Shown here: positions 5,354 through 13,401 of the stretch, piece after piece | How the letters are laid out: each line of letters begins with the position of its first letter | How positions within the stretch are numbered: the first letter of the stretch is position 1 | Assembly: GCA_934725685.1 (NCBI GenBank) | Contig: CAKVBX010000037.1 | Location: 1 to 15,328 of the forward strand | DNA length: 15,328 nt | Direction: 5' to 3' | DNA from: an uncultured Bacilli bacterium | GTDB taxonomy: Bacteria > Bacillota_I > Bacilli_A > RFN20 > CAG-288 | The notes under the pieces: model-generated | What the model was told of the DNA's origin: nothing | Databases searched by the model: none | The model's input: only the letters and a program-made list of their open reading frames with translations | Made by a program: the position numbers and the translations under genes

Positions 5354-7759
5354 ATGAGCCACACTATTTCTCTTTCCGTTCACGATATCGTCGATGTGCT
5401 TTTAAGGCGGGGTCACCTCGACACCCGTGTTTTTAATCAATCTTCCATGCAGGAAGGCACAAGGCTTCATGCAAGATATCAGAAGGAACAGGGAGATGAC
5501 TACTATCCGGAATATCCTTTGTCTTATTCTTTCTGCAATGAGGATTATGTCTTTTTAGTTTCCGGAAAGGCTGACGGTGTCGTATTCAAAGACACCGGGG
5601 AAGTTATCGTAGAGGAAATCAAGACCACGGTCGATGATTTAGATAATTTTATCCGTGACCATGGCGAATGGCATTTGGGTCAGGCACTATTCTATGCTTT
5701 CATCCTTGCAAAGCAGAAACATCTTTCCCGTGTTACAGTTTTGATGACCTATATCAAACAGAACAATTACCGCATCCGGAAGCAAATCATAAAGGTTTAT
5801 TCTTTCGAAGAACTGGAACGCTTTGTCAATGACTTGATTCTTCGGTATACGGCACTTCAGAAGAAAATCCAACTCCTGAAGATTGAGCGGAACGAATCGA
5901 TAAAGAATGTGTCATTCCCTTTCAAAGAAATGAGAAAAGGACAGCAGGAGGTTATCGATTTCGTCAAGAAGGCCTGCGATGAAAAGAAGGAAGTCTATGT
6001 CGAAGCCCCCACCGGTATCGGAAAGACCGTCTCGGTCCTTTATCCATTGATTGAACGCTTCGGAAAAGGAAAATGCGATCATGTCTACTATCTTACTTCC
6101 AAGAACTCCATCAAAAAAGTCGCGGTCAATGGAATGTCCTTATTCACAGACCAGGGGGCGAAAACCAAGACGGTCGAATTTACCAGCAAAGAGAATATCT
6201 GTTTCAACGATAAAAAAGGACATTGTAATCCGGACGAATGTCCTTTTGCCCGTTATTATTATGATAAGCTTCTCGATACGATCTTCGATTCCTTGGAAGA
6301 GACTTCTCTCTTCGACCGAAGAAGAATCGAAGAAATCGCCTATCAGAAAACCATGTGTCCATTCCAGCTTCAGCATGATCTGAGCACTTACTGTGATGTC
6401 ATCATTGCAGATTACAGTTATGTCTATGACTATCATGATCTTCTCTGTCTCAGGGAAAGTCCGATCAAGGAGACACATTCTTATCTTCTTGTCGATGAAT
6501 GCCACAATCTCCCCGACAGAGTCCGTTCCATGTATTCCATTGAGCTTTTCGTTTCCGACTTAAGAAAAACACTTGATCTCTGCGTCGGCGTTCCTTTCGC
6601 ATTGCTTCAGTCTGATCTCACTTCTTTGATTGAGCAGATGGAAAAGACCGATGTCGAAGATATCGCCGATGGAATCAAGGAAGACAACCTTGTGGAAATT
6701 TCCCATGTTCCACAGAAGATTGTGGACGCAATCTACGATTGCATCCTCGATATGAAAGAGCTTCTGAAAAAGGCGCCGTCTCTGATTGGCGACGAGTTCC
6801 TTGAATATTACTATCAGCTTAATAGTTTCTATTATCTGATTGGTCTATTAGATGATGAGGCGCTCCGGAAGGCTTTCTACGTCTATCTCACGACAGGAAA
6901 AGGGAAAATCAATTCGATCCGCATCATGAATCTCGATAGCCGTCCTCTGATCAACGAAGGCTCTTCTCTCTTTGAATCGGTCATCTATTTTTCCGCCACC
7001 CTCTCTCCGAAGGACTATTACATCGATCTTCTCTCGGGAGACATCCGCGATATGTCGAACCGATTGATTCTGACATCCCCGTTCCCGAAAGAGAACCGCC
7101 GTGTCTTTGTCGATACGAATTTGTCTCTCCGTTATAAGGACCGGGATGAAACGTTATATTCCGTCTATTCCTTAGTCAAGACAGCAATCGGAGAGCGGAA
7201 GGGGAACTATTTCGTCTTCTGCCCTTCCTTCGACTATCTTGAGCGTCTCTATTCCTTCTTCCAGCAGGAACCGGAAGAGGGGCTCGACATCGTCCCACAA
7301 GGGAGATTCATGAAAGAAAAGGACAAACAGGCGTATCTCGACAATTTCCGGGCCGACAATAAAAGGACGACCGTAGGATTGCTGGTTCTCGGTGGCGTTT
7401 TCTCCGAAGGAATCGACCTAGTCGGTGACCGTCTGATCGGCGCGATTGTCATATCCGTCGGTCTCCCCCAGGTAAATTTCGAACGGAATCGTCTGAAAGA
7501 CTATTTCAATCAGGAAAGTGACGATCAGGGTTTCCTTTATGCGTATACTTATCCTGGTATCAATAAGGTACTACAGGCCGGAGGAAGAGTTATCCGAACC
7601 AAGGAGGACCGCGGCTTCCTTCTCTATATCGACGCAAGGTTCCGTCAGTCCCCTTACCGGGATGTCCTCCGGGAAGTCTACCCCGACTTGATGCCCATCG
7701 TATCACCCAGTCAGCTGAAGATGCGTTTACGTGAATTCTGGAAGGAGAAAAAAGAATGA
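5354..7759 (+). CDS. XPD/DinG-like superfamily 2 DNA helicase with N-terminal PD-(D/E)XK domain
   Basis: The 801-residue protein joins two modules. Residues about 1-170 look like a Cas4/RecB-type nuclease fold: D74 in GKADG, then E88-I-K90 and a downstream helix with GQALFYAF. Residues about 190-801 form an iron-sulfur helicase of the XPD/DinG family: Walker A APTGIGKT (218-225), four cysteines C283, C291, C296 and C335 fitting a 4Fe-4S cluster, DECH box 381-384, FSATLSP (about 546), motif V GGVFSEGID (680-688) and motif VI QAGGRVIR (741-748). Such helicases unwind 5' to 3' in DNA repair. The start is kept because its first residues SLSVHDIVDVLLRRGHLD match the family's N-terminal opening, although no Shine-Dalgarno is seen. 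The stop overlaps lepA by 4 nt (ATGA). All catalytic residues are present; the exact repair role is unknown. Confidence 0.93.
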   Translation: MSHTISLSVHDIVDVLLRRGHLDTRVFNQSSMQEGTRLHARYQKEQGDDYYPEYPLSYSFCNEDYVFLVSGKADGVVFKDTGEVIVEEIKTTVDDLDNFIRDHGEWHLGQALFYAFILAKQKHLSRVTVLMTYIKQNNYRIRKQIIKVYSFEELERFVNDLILRYTALQKKIQLLKIERNESIKNVSFPFKEMRKGQQEVIDFVKKACDEKKEVYVEAPTGIGKTVSVLYPLIERFGKGKCDHVYYLTSKNSIKKVAVNGMSLFTDQGAKTKTVEFTSKENICFNDKKGHCNPDECPFARYYYDKLLDTIFDSLEETSLFDRRRIEEIAYQKTMCPFQLQHDLSTYCDVIIADYSYVYDYHDLLCLRESPIKETHSYLLVDECHNLPDRVRSMYSIELFVSDLRKTLDLCVGVPFALLQSDLTSLIEQMEKTDVEDIADGIKEDNLVEISHVPQKIVDAIYDCILDMKELLKKAPSLIGDEFLEYYYQLNSFYYLIGLLDDEALRKAFYVYLTTGKGKINSIRIMNLDSRPLINEGSSLFESVIYFSATLSPKDYYIDLLSGDIRDMSNRLILTSPFPKENRRVFVDTNLSLRYKDRDETLYSVYSLVKTAIGERKGNYFVFCPSFDYLERLYSFFQQEPEEGLDIVPQGRFMKEKDKQAYLDNFRADNKRTTVGLLVLGGVFSEGIDLVGDRLIGAIVISVGLPQVNFERNRLKDYFNQESDDQGFLYAYTYPGINKVLQAGGRVIRTKEDRGFLLYIDARFRQSPYRDVLREVYPDLMPIVSPSQLKMRLREFWKEKKE

Positions 7760-9573
7760 AATTCGATCAAGACCATATCAGAAACTTCTGTGTCGTCGCC
7801 CATATCGACCACGGAAAATCCACCCTTTGCGACCGAATCCTCGAAAAGACCGGTGCTGTCGAGGTCAGAGACCTCCAGCCTCAGCTTCTCGATGACATGT
7901 CTATCGAGCGCGAGCGTGGCATCACCATCAAGCTCAATGCCGTCAATGTCACCTACAGGGCCAAGAACGGGGAAGAATATCTCTTCAACCTGATCGATAC
8001 CCCTGGCCATGTTGACTTCACCTATGAAGTCAGCCGTTCCCTCAGTGCCTGTGAAGGCGCTATTCTTGTCGTGGATGCGACCCAGGGCGTGCAGGCTCAG
8101 ACTTTGGCAAACGGTTATCTTGCCATCGACAACGGTCTGAAGATTCTTCCTGTCGTCAATAAGGTCGACCTTCCTTCCGCCGATGTCGAACGCTGCCAGC
8201 TGGAACTCATCGATACCCTTGCCATCGATCCGGAGCTCGTCATGCCCGTCTCCGCAAAGACAGGGGTCGGGGTCGAGAATCTACTGGAGCACATCGTCTC
8301 AGATCTCCCCGCTCCGAAAGGAGATGAGACCAAGCCACTCAAGGCCCTCATCTTCGATTCGCGTTTCGATTCCTACCGCGGTGTCATCATTCTTCTTAGG
8401 GTCTTTGAGGGAACGCTTCATATCGGAGACAAGATAAAATTGATGTCGACCGGCAATATCTATCAGGTCACTGAAATCGGCATAAGAACGCCGAAAGAAC
8501 AGAAAATCGACTCTCTGAAAGCAGGAGAAGTCGGTTATCTTGCCGCCTCCATCAAAAATATCAAGGATGTTCAAGTCGGTGATACCATCACTTCTACAGA
8601 GAATGGAACGGATATGCCGCTTAAAGGCTTCAGAAAAAACCAGCCGATGGTCTACGCCGGTCTTTATCCGAGTGACAACAAGGATTTCGAAAACCTCCAC
8701 AACGCACTCGATAAGCTGTCACTTAATGATTCCGCCTTGGTCTACGAGCCGGAAACTTCTGTCGCACTCGGTTCCGGTTTCCGCTGCGGCTTCTTAGGTT
8801 TGCTCCATATGGAAGTTGTTCAGGAACGTCTCGAGGAGGAATTCGATCTCGACATCATGTGCACGGCACCGAGCGTCGTCTATGAGGTCACCTTCACCGA
8901 CAACACCACGGTTTTCATCCAGAATCCTGCGGATTTCCCGAAGGACAGAACGAAAATCAAGGAGACCGCAGAACCCTTCGCCGATGTCACCATCATGGCA
9001 CCGAAGGACTTCGTCGGCAATATCATGACCCTGTGCCAGGCCAGGCGCGGCGTCTTCGATGTCATGAACTACATCGATGAAACCCGTGTCGAACTGAAAT
9101 ACAAAATGCCCTTAGCGGAAATTGTCTTCGACTTCTTCGACCGGCTCAAGTCGGTCTCTCAGGGTTATGCTTCTCTTGACTATGCCCCGATCGGTTACAA
9201 AAAGAGCGATGTCGAGCGCATGGACATCCTCCTTAACGGCGAAATTGTCGATGCACTGACGACGGTCATTTACCGTCCGACCGCCTATACCAGGGCACGA
9301 GCTGTTGTCGACAAGCTGAAGGATGTCATCCCAAAACAGCAGTTCGAAATCCCGGTTCAGGCCGCCTTCGGAAGCAAGATCATCGCAAGAGCCGACATCA
9401 AGTCCGTAAGAAAGGATGTCCTAGCGAAGTGCTATGGCGGCGATATCTCCAGAAAGAAGAAGCTTCTCGAGAAACAAAAGAAAGGAAAGAAGCGTATGAA
9501 GGAGTTCGGAAAGGTCCAGGTGCCGCAGGAGGCGTTCATTGCCATGCTCACCGTCGACGATACCCAGAAATAG
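7756..9573 (+). CDS. lepA: Elongation factor 4 (ribosomal back-translocase LepA)
   Basis: The 605-residue GTPase matches the usual LepA length of about 600. GTP-binding motifs are intact: AHIDHGKST 15-23, switch I ERGITIK around 53-59, DTPGH 81-85, NKVD 135-138 and SAKTG 166-170. Domain II and the EF-G-like domains III and V follow (GFRCGFLGLLHMEV around 339-352), and the LepA-specific C-terminal domain is present with its lysine-rich stretch DISRKKKLLEKQKKGKKRMK. LepA acts on stalled or assembling ribosomes under ionic and other stress. Translation starts at ATG 7756 with AGGAG at 7743-7747; its ATG overlaps the helicase stop (ATGA), so the two are likely co-transcribed and coupled. A strong terminator immediately follows its stop codon. 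Confidence 0.98.
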   Translation: MKFDQDHIRNFCVVAHIDHGKSTLCDRILEKTGAVEVRDLQPQLLDDMSIERERGITIKLNAVNVTYRAKNGEEYLFNLIDTPGHVDFTYEVSRSLSACEGAILVVDATQGVQAQTLANGYLAIDNGLKILPVVNKVDLPSADVERCQLELIDTLAIDPELVMPVSAKTGVGVENLLEHIVSDLPAPKGDETKPLKALIFDSRFDSYRGVIILLRVFEGTLHIGDKIKLMSTGNIYQVTEIGIRTPKEQKIDSLKAGEVGYLAASIKNIKDVQVGDTITSTENGTDMPLKGFRKNQPMVYAGLYPSDNKDFENLHNALDKLSLNDSALVYEPETSVALGSGFRCGFLGLLHMEVVQERLEEEFDLDIMCTAPSVVYEVTFTDNTTVFIQNPADFPKDRTKIKETAEPFADVTIMAPKDFVGNIMTLCQARRGVFDVMNYIDETRVELKYKMPLAEIVFDFFDRLKSVSQGYASLDYAPIGYKKSDVERMDILLNGEIVDALTTVIYRPTAYTRARAVVDKLKDVIPKQQFEIPVQAAFGSKIIARADIKSVRKDVLAKCYGGDISRKKKLLEKQKKGKKRMKEFGKVQVPQEAFIAMLTVDDTQK

Positions 9574-9596
9574 GCGGCCAATCGGCCGTCTTTTTT
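9573..9596 (+). terminator. Rho-independent terminator after lepA
   Basis: GGCGGCC (9573-9579) pairs with GGCCGTC (9584-9590) around the loop AATC, giving 7 bp with one G-T pair. TTTTTT (9591-9596) follows. The stem begins on the last base of the lepA stop codon. Confidence 0.92.
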
Positions 9597-9639
9597 CAAA
9601 ATCTAGTAAAAAATTAGTACATAATGCCATTTTTTCGTT

Positions 9640-9645
9640 TATAAT
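9640..9645 (+). promoter_or_regulatory. Consensus -10 of the Fic-like gene, predicted leaderless start
   Basis: A perfect TATAAT at 9640-9645 is followed by exactly 7 bases and then ATG 9653. No Shine-Dalgarno lies in front of the ATG, and the lepA terminator at 9573-9596 rules out use of the in-frame ATG at 9539. The -35 region is weak (AGTACA at 9616-9621, 18-bp spacer). The -10 to ATG distance is identical to that of the helicase gene. Confidence 0.6.
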
Positions 9646-9652
9646 TGTAATC

Positions 9653-10972
9653 ATGAACAGAATCGAAGAGGGAAAACGTTTCACCGATACCACCTACGCT
9701 TCCAAAGAGGAAGTGAAAGCCGCCTATAATTCCGGCGACATTTCCGCTGTCTGGGACAATATCCTTTCTTACCGTTCCTTTTTTGATGTCGAGACTGAGC
9801 TCTTCGATGTCAGTCAGAACCACTATAAGATTTGTCTGACTAAGAATCTGCTCGCCCAGAGCTACAATCTTCAGATGGCTTTGGTCACCAAGCTTTATGA
9901 ATTCGAACATCTCTCCTTCGATCTCGCACCCCATTTTGCACTCCGTCAGTCCATCCGTTCCATTCAGCAGACTTCCATCTTCCAGAATAATGCCATCTCC
10001 GATAGTATCGCCGAGAAGATTGCCAAAAACGAACTGGAGAGCGCCTCTTCCAAATACTATCCTCTGAAGGCCTATGAGCGGGCTTACCGTTACAGTCTCA
10101 CTCTGAAAGAAATCAATCTTACAAGCATCTGCAATATCAACAAACTCGTCTCCGGTTCCGAACTTGACAGTCCGGTCTCTTACCGCAAGACGATGAATGC
10201 CGATGTCATCAACCCACTTAGATTGCCGCCGTGCGAAGATATCGAAAAGCATTTTGTGGCGCTCTATGCCTTCCTGAAGGAGGAAGAGATTCCCTTGCTG
10301 CTCCGTGCACTTGGCATCATATACTTTTTCTCTTATCTCCGTCCTTTTGAATTTTGCTCCGAAGAGACTGGAGGTCTTGTCAGCAAGGCGTTCCTTGCCA
10401 AGAGCGGTCTTTCCTATTTCGGATTCTTCCTCCCTTTGGAGTCCCTTTCGTATACGACGTCCCATTCCTATTTCAACAAGCTCAAGACCAGCGAAGAATC
10501 TCTCGATCTCACGTATTTTTTGGATACCACCCTGCGTTTTCTGACTTATTCCTTCGATCTTCTCAGTGAAGACCTCAAGGAATTCAGTTTGAAAAACGAA
10601 GAGAGAAAGACGGAGCTCAAAATAGCGAGTCACGATAATACCAGCAATGATGTCATTGTCAAGGAAGAGCCTGTGTCTTTTGCTTTGCCAGAGTTTCCGA
10701 CTTCCAAGAGTGAAACGGAAGTGGAAATTCTTTCCAAAAAGCTTCTCACTATCTATCCCCAGCTGAAGAAAAAACAGGCTCATTTCTATGCCGGTCACTG
10801 CCAGGTCGGTCTCAACTACACGATTGAAGAGTTCCGTAAAGAAGAGAAGACGGTCTATGAAACCGCAAGAACTTCAATGGAGGATTTGGCAAACCGTGGC
10901 TTCTACAAGAAGCTTCAGATCGGCAAAAAGTTTGTCTATACACCAATGCCCTTAAAGGAAATCAATGACTGA
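9653..10972 (+). CDS. Fic-fold protein with degenerate active site and C-terminal winged-helix region
   Basis: The protein has 439 residues from ATG 9653. The middle shows a Fic fold: SLTLKEINLTSICNINKLVSG then SYRKT (about 148-180), typical of the segment before the catalytic helix. Where an active Fic enzyme has HPFxxGNGRxxR, this protein has R230-P-F-E-F-C235-S-E-E-T-G-G241: the catalytic His is Arg and the phosphate-binding Gly, Asn and Arg are gone. The N-terminal inhibitory motif [S/T]xxxE[G/N] appears as T107-SIF-Q111-N112, with Gln for the inhibitory Glu. The C-terminal ~85 residues (IYPQLKKKQAHFY through KKFVYTPMP) resemble the winged-helix tail of many Fic proteins. I infer a non-catalytic binding or regulatory protein. 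The gene overlaps hemW by 8 nt. Confidence 0.75.
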   Translation: MNRIEEGKRFTDTTYASKEEVKAAYNSGDISAVWDNILSYRSFFDVETELFDVSQNHYKICLTKNLLAQSYNLQMALVTKLYEFEHLSFDLAPHFALRQSIRSIQQTSIFQNNAISDSIAEKIAKNELESASSKYYPLKAYERAYRYSLTLKEINLTSICNINKLVSGSELDSPVSYRKTMNADVINPLRLPPCEDIEKHFVALYAFLKEEEIPLLLRALGIIYFFSYLRPFEFCSEETGGLVSKAFLAKSGLSYFGFFLPLESLSYTTSHSYFNKLKTSEESLDLTYFLDTTLRFLTYSFDLLSEDLKEFSLKNEERKTELKIASHDNTSNDVIVKEEPVSFALPEFPTSKSETEVEILSKKLLTIYPQLKKKQAHFYAGHCQVGLNYTIEEFRKEEKTVYETARTSMEDLANRGFYKKLQIGKKFVYTPMPLKEIND

Positions 10973-12071
10973 ATCCCTTTATCTTCATATTCCGTTTTGT
11001 GACCATCTCTGCCATTATTGCGATTTTCCGAAAGTGCTGAAAGGCACTTTTTCTGAGGCTTGTTATCTCGATTGCCTCTTAAAGGAAATCGAATCCTTTT
11101 CCATTCCTGATCATTCCCTGAAAACCATCTATATCGGAGGCGGAACACCGAGCGCACTCTCCCCGGATAATCTGAAAAAGTTACTTTCGTATCTCTACAA
11201 GCACTTCTTCCCCGTTGTCGAATTCACGGTAGAAGCCAATCCGGAATCCCTGACGGAAGAGAAAATGGCGCTGATGAAAGCGTATGGTGTCAACCGCATT
11301 TCCCTAGGGGTTGAATCCTCAAATGACCGGATTTTATCGAAGTTGAACCGTGCCCACCGGATTACGGACGTCAAAAAATCGGTTGCACTGCTCAAGTATT
11401 CCGGTTTTGATAATATCAACCTGGACTTCATCTATGGGCTTGAGGGGACGGACTTATCGGATGTTAAAAATGATCTCAATTTTGCCTTAGGTCAGAACGT
11501 CACTCATCTCTCCTTCTATTCACTCCAGATTGAGGAAGGAACCGTCTTTTATAATAAAAATGTTAAAGCAGATGATGATTCTATTTTGGCAAACATGTAC
11601 CAAGAAATCGTCACTACCCTTTCTAAAAACGGCTTTTCTCGCTATGAAGTCTCCAATTTCGCCAGAACGGGATATGAATCGAAACACAATCTCACCTATT
11701 GGCACGACCAAGGATATTATGCGGCAGGACTCGGAGCGAGCGGCTATGTCTTAGACACCCGTTATATCAATACCAAGTCCATGAACCGATATCTCCAAGG
11801 TAAAACGAGGGCGAGCGAAGATCATATCTCCATTCAAGATCACGAATTCGAATACCTGATGCTCCATCTGCGCCTTGTATCCGGGTTTTCCATTACGGAA
11901 TTCAACCGGCTGTTCTCCAAGGACTTTCTTCCCTATTATCGGAAGGGAATTCAAGAAGTGAAGGATTATGTCGTTGTCGAGGATGGCTATTTCAAGATCC
12001 GACCCGAATATCTTTACACAATGGACAACATTCTTCTCTCGCTTCTGATACTTCCGGAAGATCTTTCTTGA
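10965..12071 (+). CDS. hemW: Heme chaperone HemW (oxygen-independent coproporphyrinogen oxidase-like radical SAM protein)
   Basis: The 368-residue protein starts HIPFCDHLCHYCDF, giving the radical-SAM cysteines C12, C16 and C19 (CX3CX2C) that hold a 4Fe-4S cluster. GGGTPS at 58-63 is the glycine-rich SAM-binding motif, followed by the TIM-barrel strands (TVEANPESL, ISLGVES, INLDFIYGLEG). The size and the lack of an N-terminal extension fit HemW rather than the longer true coproporphyrinogen dehydrogenase HemN. HemW binds and delivers heme and is often annotated as HemN. The start at 10965 has AAAGGA at 10954-10959 and overlaps the Fic-like gene by 8 nt, so translation is probably coupled. No other heme gene is in the window. 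No obvious terminator follows before the next gene at 12122. Confidence 0.93.
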   Translation: MTESLYLHIPFCDHLCHYCDFPKVLKGTFSEACYLDCLLKEIESFSIPDHSLKTIYIGGGTPSALSPDNLKKLLSYLYKHFFPVVEFTVEANPESLTEEKMALMKAYGVNRISLGVESSNDRILSKLNRAHRITDVKKSVALLKYSGFDNINLDFIYGLEGTDLSDVKNDLNFALGQNVTHLSFYSLQIEEGTVFYNKNVKADDDSILANMYQEIVTTLSKNGFSRYEVSNFARTGYESKHNLTYWHDQGYYAAGLGASGYVLDTRYINTKSMNRYLQGKTRASEDHISIQDHEFEYLMLHLRLVSGFSITEFNRLFSKDFLPYYRKGIQEVKDYVVVEDGYFKIRPEYLYTMDNILLSLLILPEDLS

Positions 12072-12121
12072 TTTTTTGTTGTTTTCCTGGATTCGGCTGT
12101 ATATCAGTATGGAGGTATCCT

Positions 12122-12793
12122 ATGAATCCAGTCAAGCTTCTGAAAACACGCTTTCTCTATCTTTTTTGTGTCTTTCTGCTCGGTATCGAATTGTGCCTTC
12201 TCAATCCGAACCGTGTCATAGGCGTCATTGCATTGATACTCAGCCCCATCCTTACTTTTGGCCTTTTCACCAGATATGAGAAAGCAGAAGCCATACGGAG
12301 AAGTAGGATATCTTCCTTTTCGTTTTTCTCTTCGTTTCTCTCTTCCCTCCTTTTGGAGTTCCCAGCAGAGAAAGCCTACGAAAAGGCCAACCAATACCTC
12401 GTCGGTTATCAGGAACTTGTCCCTTACGAGGAAATCAAGGAGAATCCAGAACGACTGAATCTCTATGAATTTCAGGACTATTTCCGAAAGGTCATCACCA
12501 TGGAAACATCCGATGAGGTTCATCTTGGAGACTATCTGCCACTGACGGAAAGCTTAGAGGAAAAAATCAGAAAAGAAGTCAGCGTAACGGAAGAAAACGA
12601 ATCGGTGCTAAGGAAGTCTCTCGCTTTTCTGATGGTCTTCTTTTTCCTATTTCTGGGACTCACCATCGGAAACAGCAGCATATCCGAGCTTCTCAAATCC
12701 AATGCCTATTCCCTTTATTCCGGTCTTGTCTTACCGCTTTGCTATCCTTCTGTCCTTTTCCTCGCCGCAAGAAAAGGAGGTTACGATGCATGA
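12122..12793 (+). CDS. Small four-helix membrane protein of unknown function (faint TadB/T2SF-like topology)
   Basis: I do not recognise a family. ATG 12122 is chosen because GGAGGT (12111-12116) sits 5 nt before it; the in-frame ATG at 12068 has no ribosome binding site. The 223-residue protein has membrane helices at about 11-27 and 31-50, a cytoplasmic region at about 51-165 and helices at about 166-185 and 199-216. The segment following the second helix, with FFSSFLSSLLLEFPAEKAYEKA, vaguely resembles the start of type II secretion F/TadB domains, in which hydrophobic helices also flank a soluble helical domain. That is topology only. The stop overlaps the next gene by 4 nt (ATGA), and the cassette lies 50 bp past hemW. 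It could be co-transcribed with hemW. Confidence 0.8.
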   Translation: MNPVKLLKTRFLYLFCVFLLGIELCLLNPNRVIGVIALILSPILTFGLFTRYEKAEAIRRSRISSFSFFSSFLSSLLLEFPAEKAYEKANQYLVGYQELVPYEEIKENPERLNLYEFQDYFRKVITMETSDEVHLGDYLPLTESLEEKIRKEVSVTEENESVLRKSLAFLMVFFFLFLGLTIGNSSISELLKSNAYSLYSGLVLPLCYPSVLFLAARKGGYDA

Positions 12794-13401
12794 AAAATCC
12801 GTTCAAAAAGACTATTTCGAAGGAGAAAAAAACAAAAAAGAAAGCAAAGGCTTCCCTTTTCCTGTATCTTCCTGTTGTTGTTTCCTTCCTCCCTGCCTTT
12901 CTGCTTTATAAAAAGACGGACAGTCTCTTGTTGACCGCCTTGCTCCCAGTTTCCGTCTTTGCCATCACCTTCCTCTTCCGCAGGGAAAAAGCAGAGAAGA
13001 AAGAAGGGCTTGAGGATGCCCTTCTCTTCTATGATCGCTTCTATTATTATTCTGCCCTGAAAAAAGATTACCAGGGCGGATTCTATGAGGCGCTAGAATC
13101 GCTTCCACTCTCCGACTTCAGGGACGGCTTGAAGGATCATATCGAGAAAGAGGAGGGCGGTATTCTTCCCCTTGCCGTGACCAAGACCAGAGAGGAGTTT
13201 CTCCTCATCGGCTATGTAAGTTCACTTTTGACGAACCTCGAAGAATACACGCCCGAGAATCGGGAAGGACTGAAAAAGAGAATCGAATCCTTCCGGAACG
13301 AAAACCGAAATCCGGAGAGCGGTAAAAGTACAATGATTATGGGTTGTCTTTTAGCCGCCTACCTCCTGATTTTCCTCTTATCCCTCCTTGGTCATGAGTA
13401 A
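12790..13401 (+). CDS. Small membrane protein of unknown function, second gene of cassette
   Basis: ATG 12790 follows AAGGAGG (12774-12780) with 9-nt spacing and overlaps the previous stop (ATGA). The protein has 203 residues. A very basic N-terminus (11 Lys in the first 20) suggests a cytoplasmic start. Membrane helices lie at about 22-40 and 45-63, a charged soluble part at about 65-178, and a final helix at about 181-200. The soluble part, with FYDRFYYYSALKKDYQGGFYEALESL, looks helical and has the same plan as the previous gene: two helices, a soluble domain, then a C-terminal helix. This suggests a pair comparable to TadB/TadC, but no motif secures it. The stop overlaps the next gene by 8 nt. 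Confidence 0.8.
   Translation: MKNPFKKTISKEKKTKKKAKASLFLYLPVVVSFLPAFLLYKKTDSLLLTALLPVSVFAITFLFRREKAEKKEGLEDALLFYDRFYYYSALKKDYQGGFYEALESLPLSDFRDGLKDHIEKEEGGILPLAVTKTREEFLLIGYVSSLLTNLEEYTPENREGLKKRIESFRNENRNPESGKSTMIMGCLLAAYLLIFLLSLLGHE

Noticed and set aside
9539..9652. N-terminal extension of the Fic-like protein to ATG 9539
   Set aside because: It would overlap the lepA end and be translated through the lepA terminator hairpin; ATG 9653 with its own TATAAT is far better.
9614..10798. 394-residue open frame antisense to the Fic-like gene
   Set aside because: No ribosome binding site at a convincing start and no recognisable family; the plus-strand protein has clear Fic-like features, so this is a frame shadow of its codon bias.
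12076..12105. Promoter TTGTTG-N18-TATATC before the membrane cassette
   Set aside because: Predicted transcription start would fall inside the GGAGGT ribosome binding site at 12111-12116, so it could not give a translatable leader; read-through from hemW is more likely.
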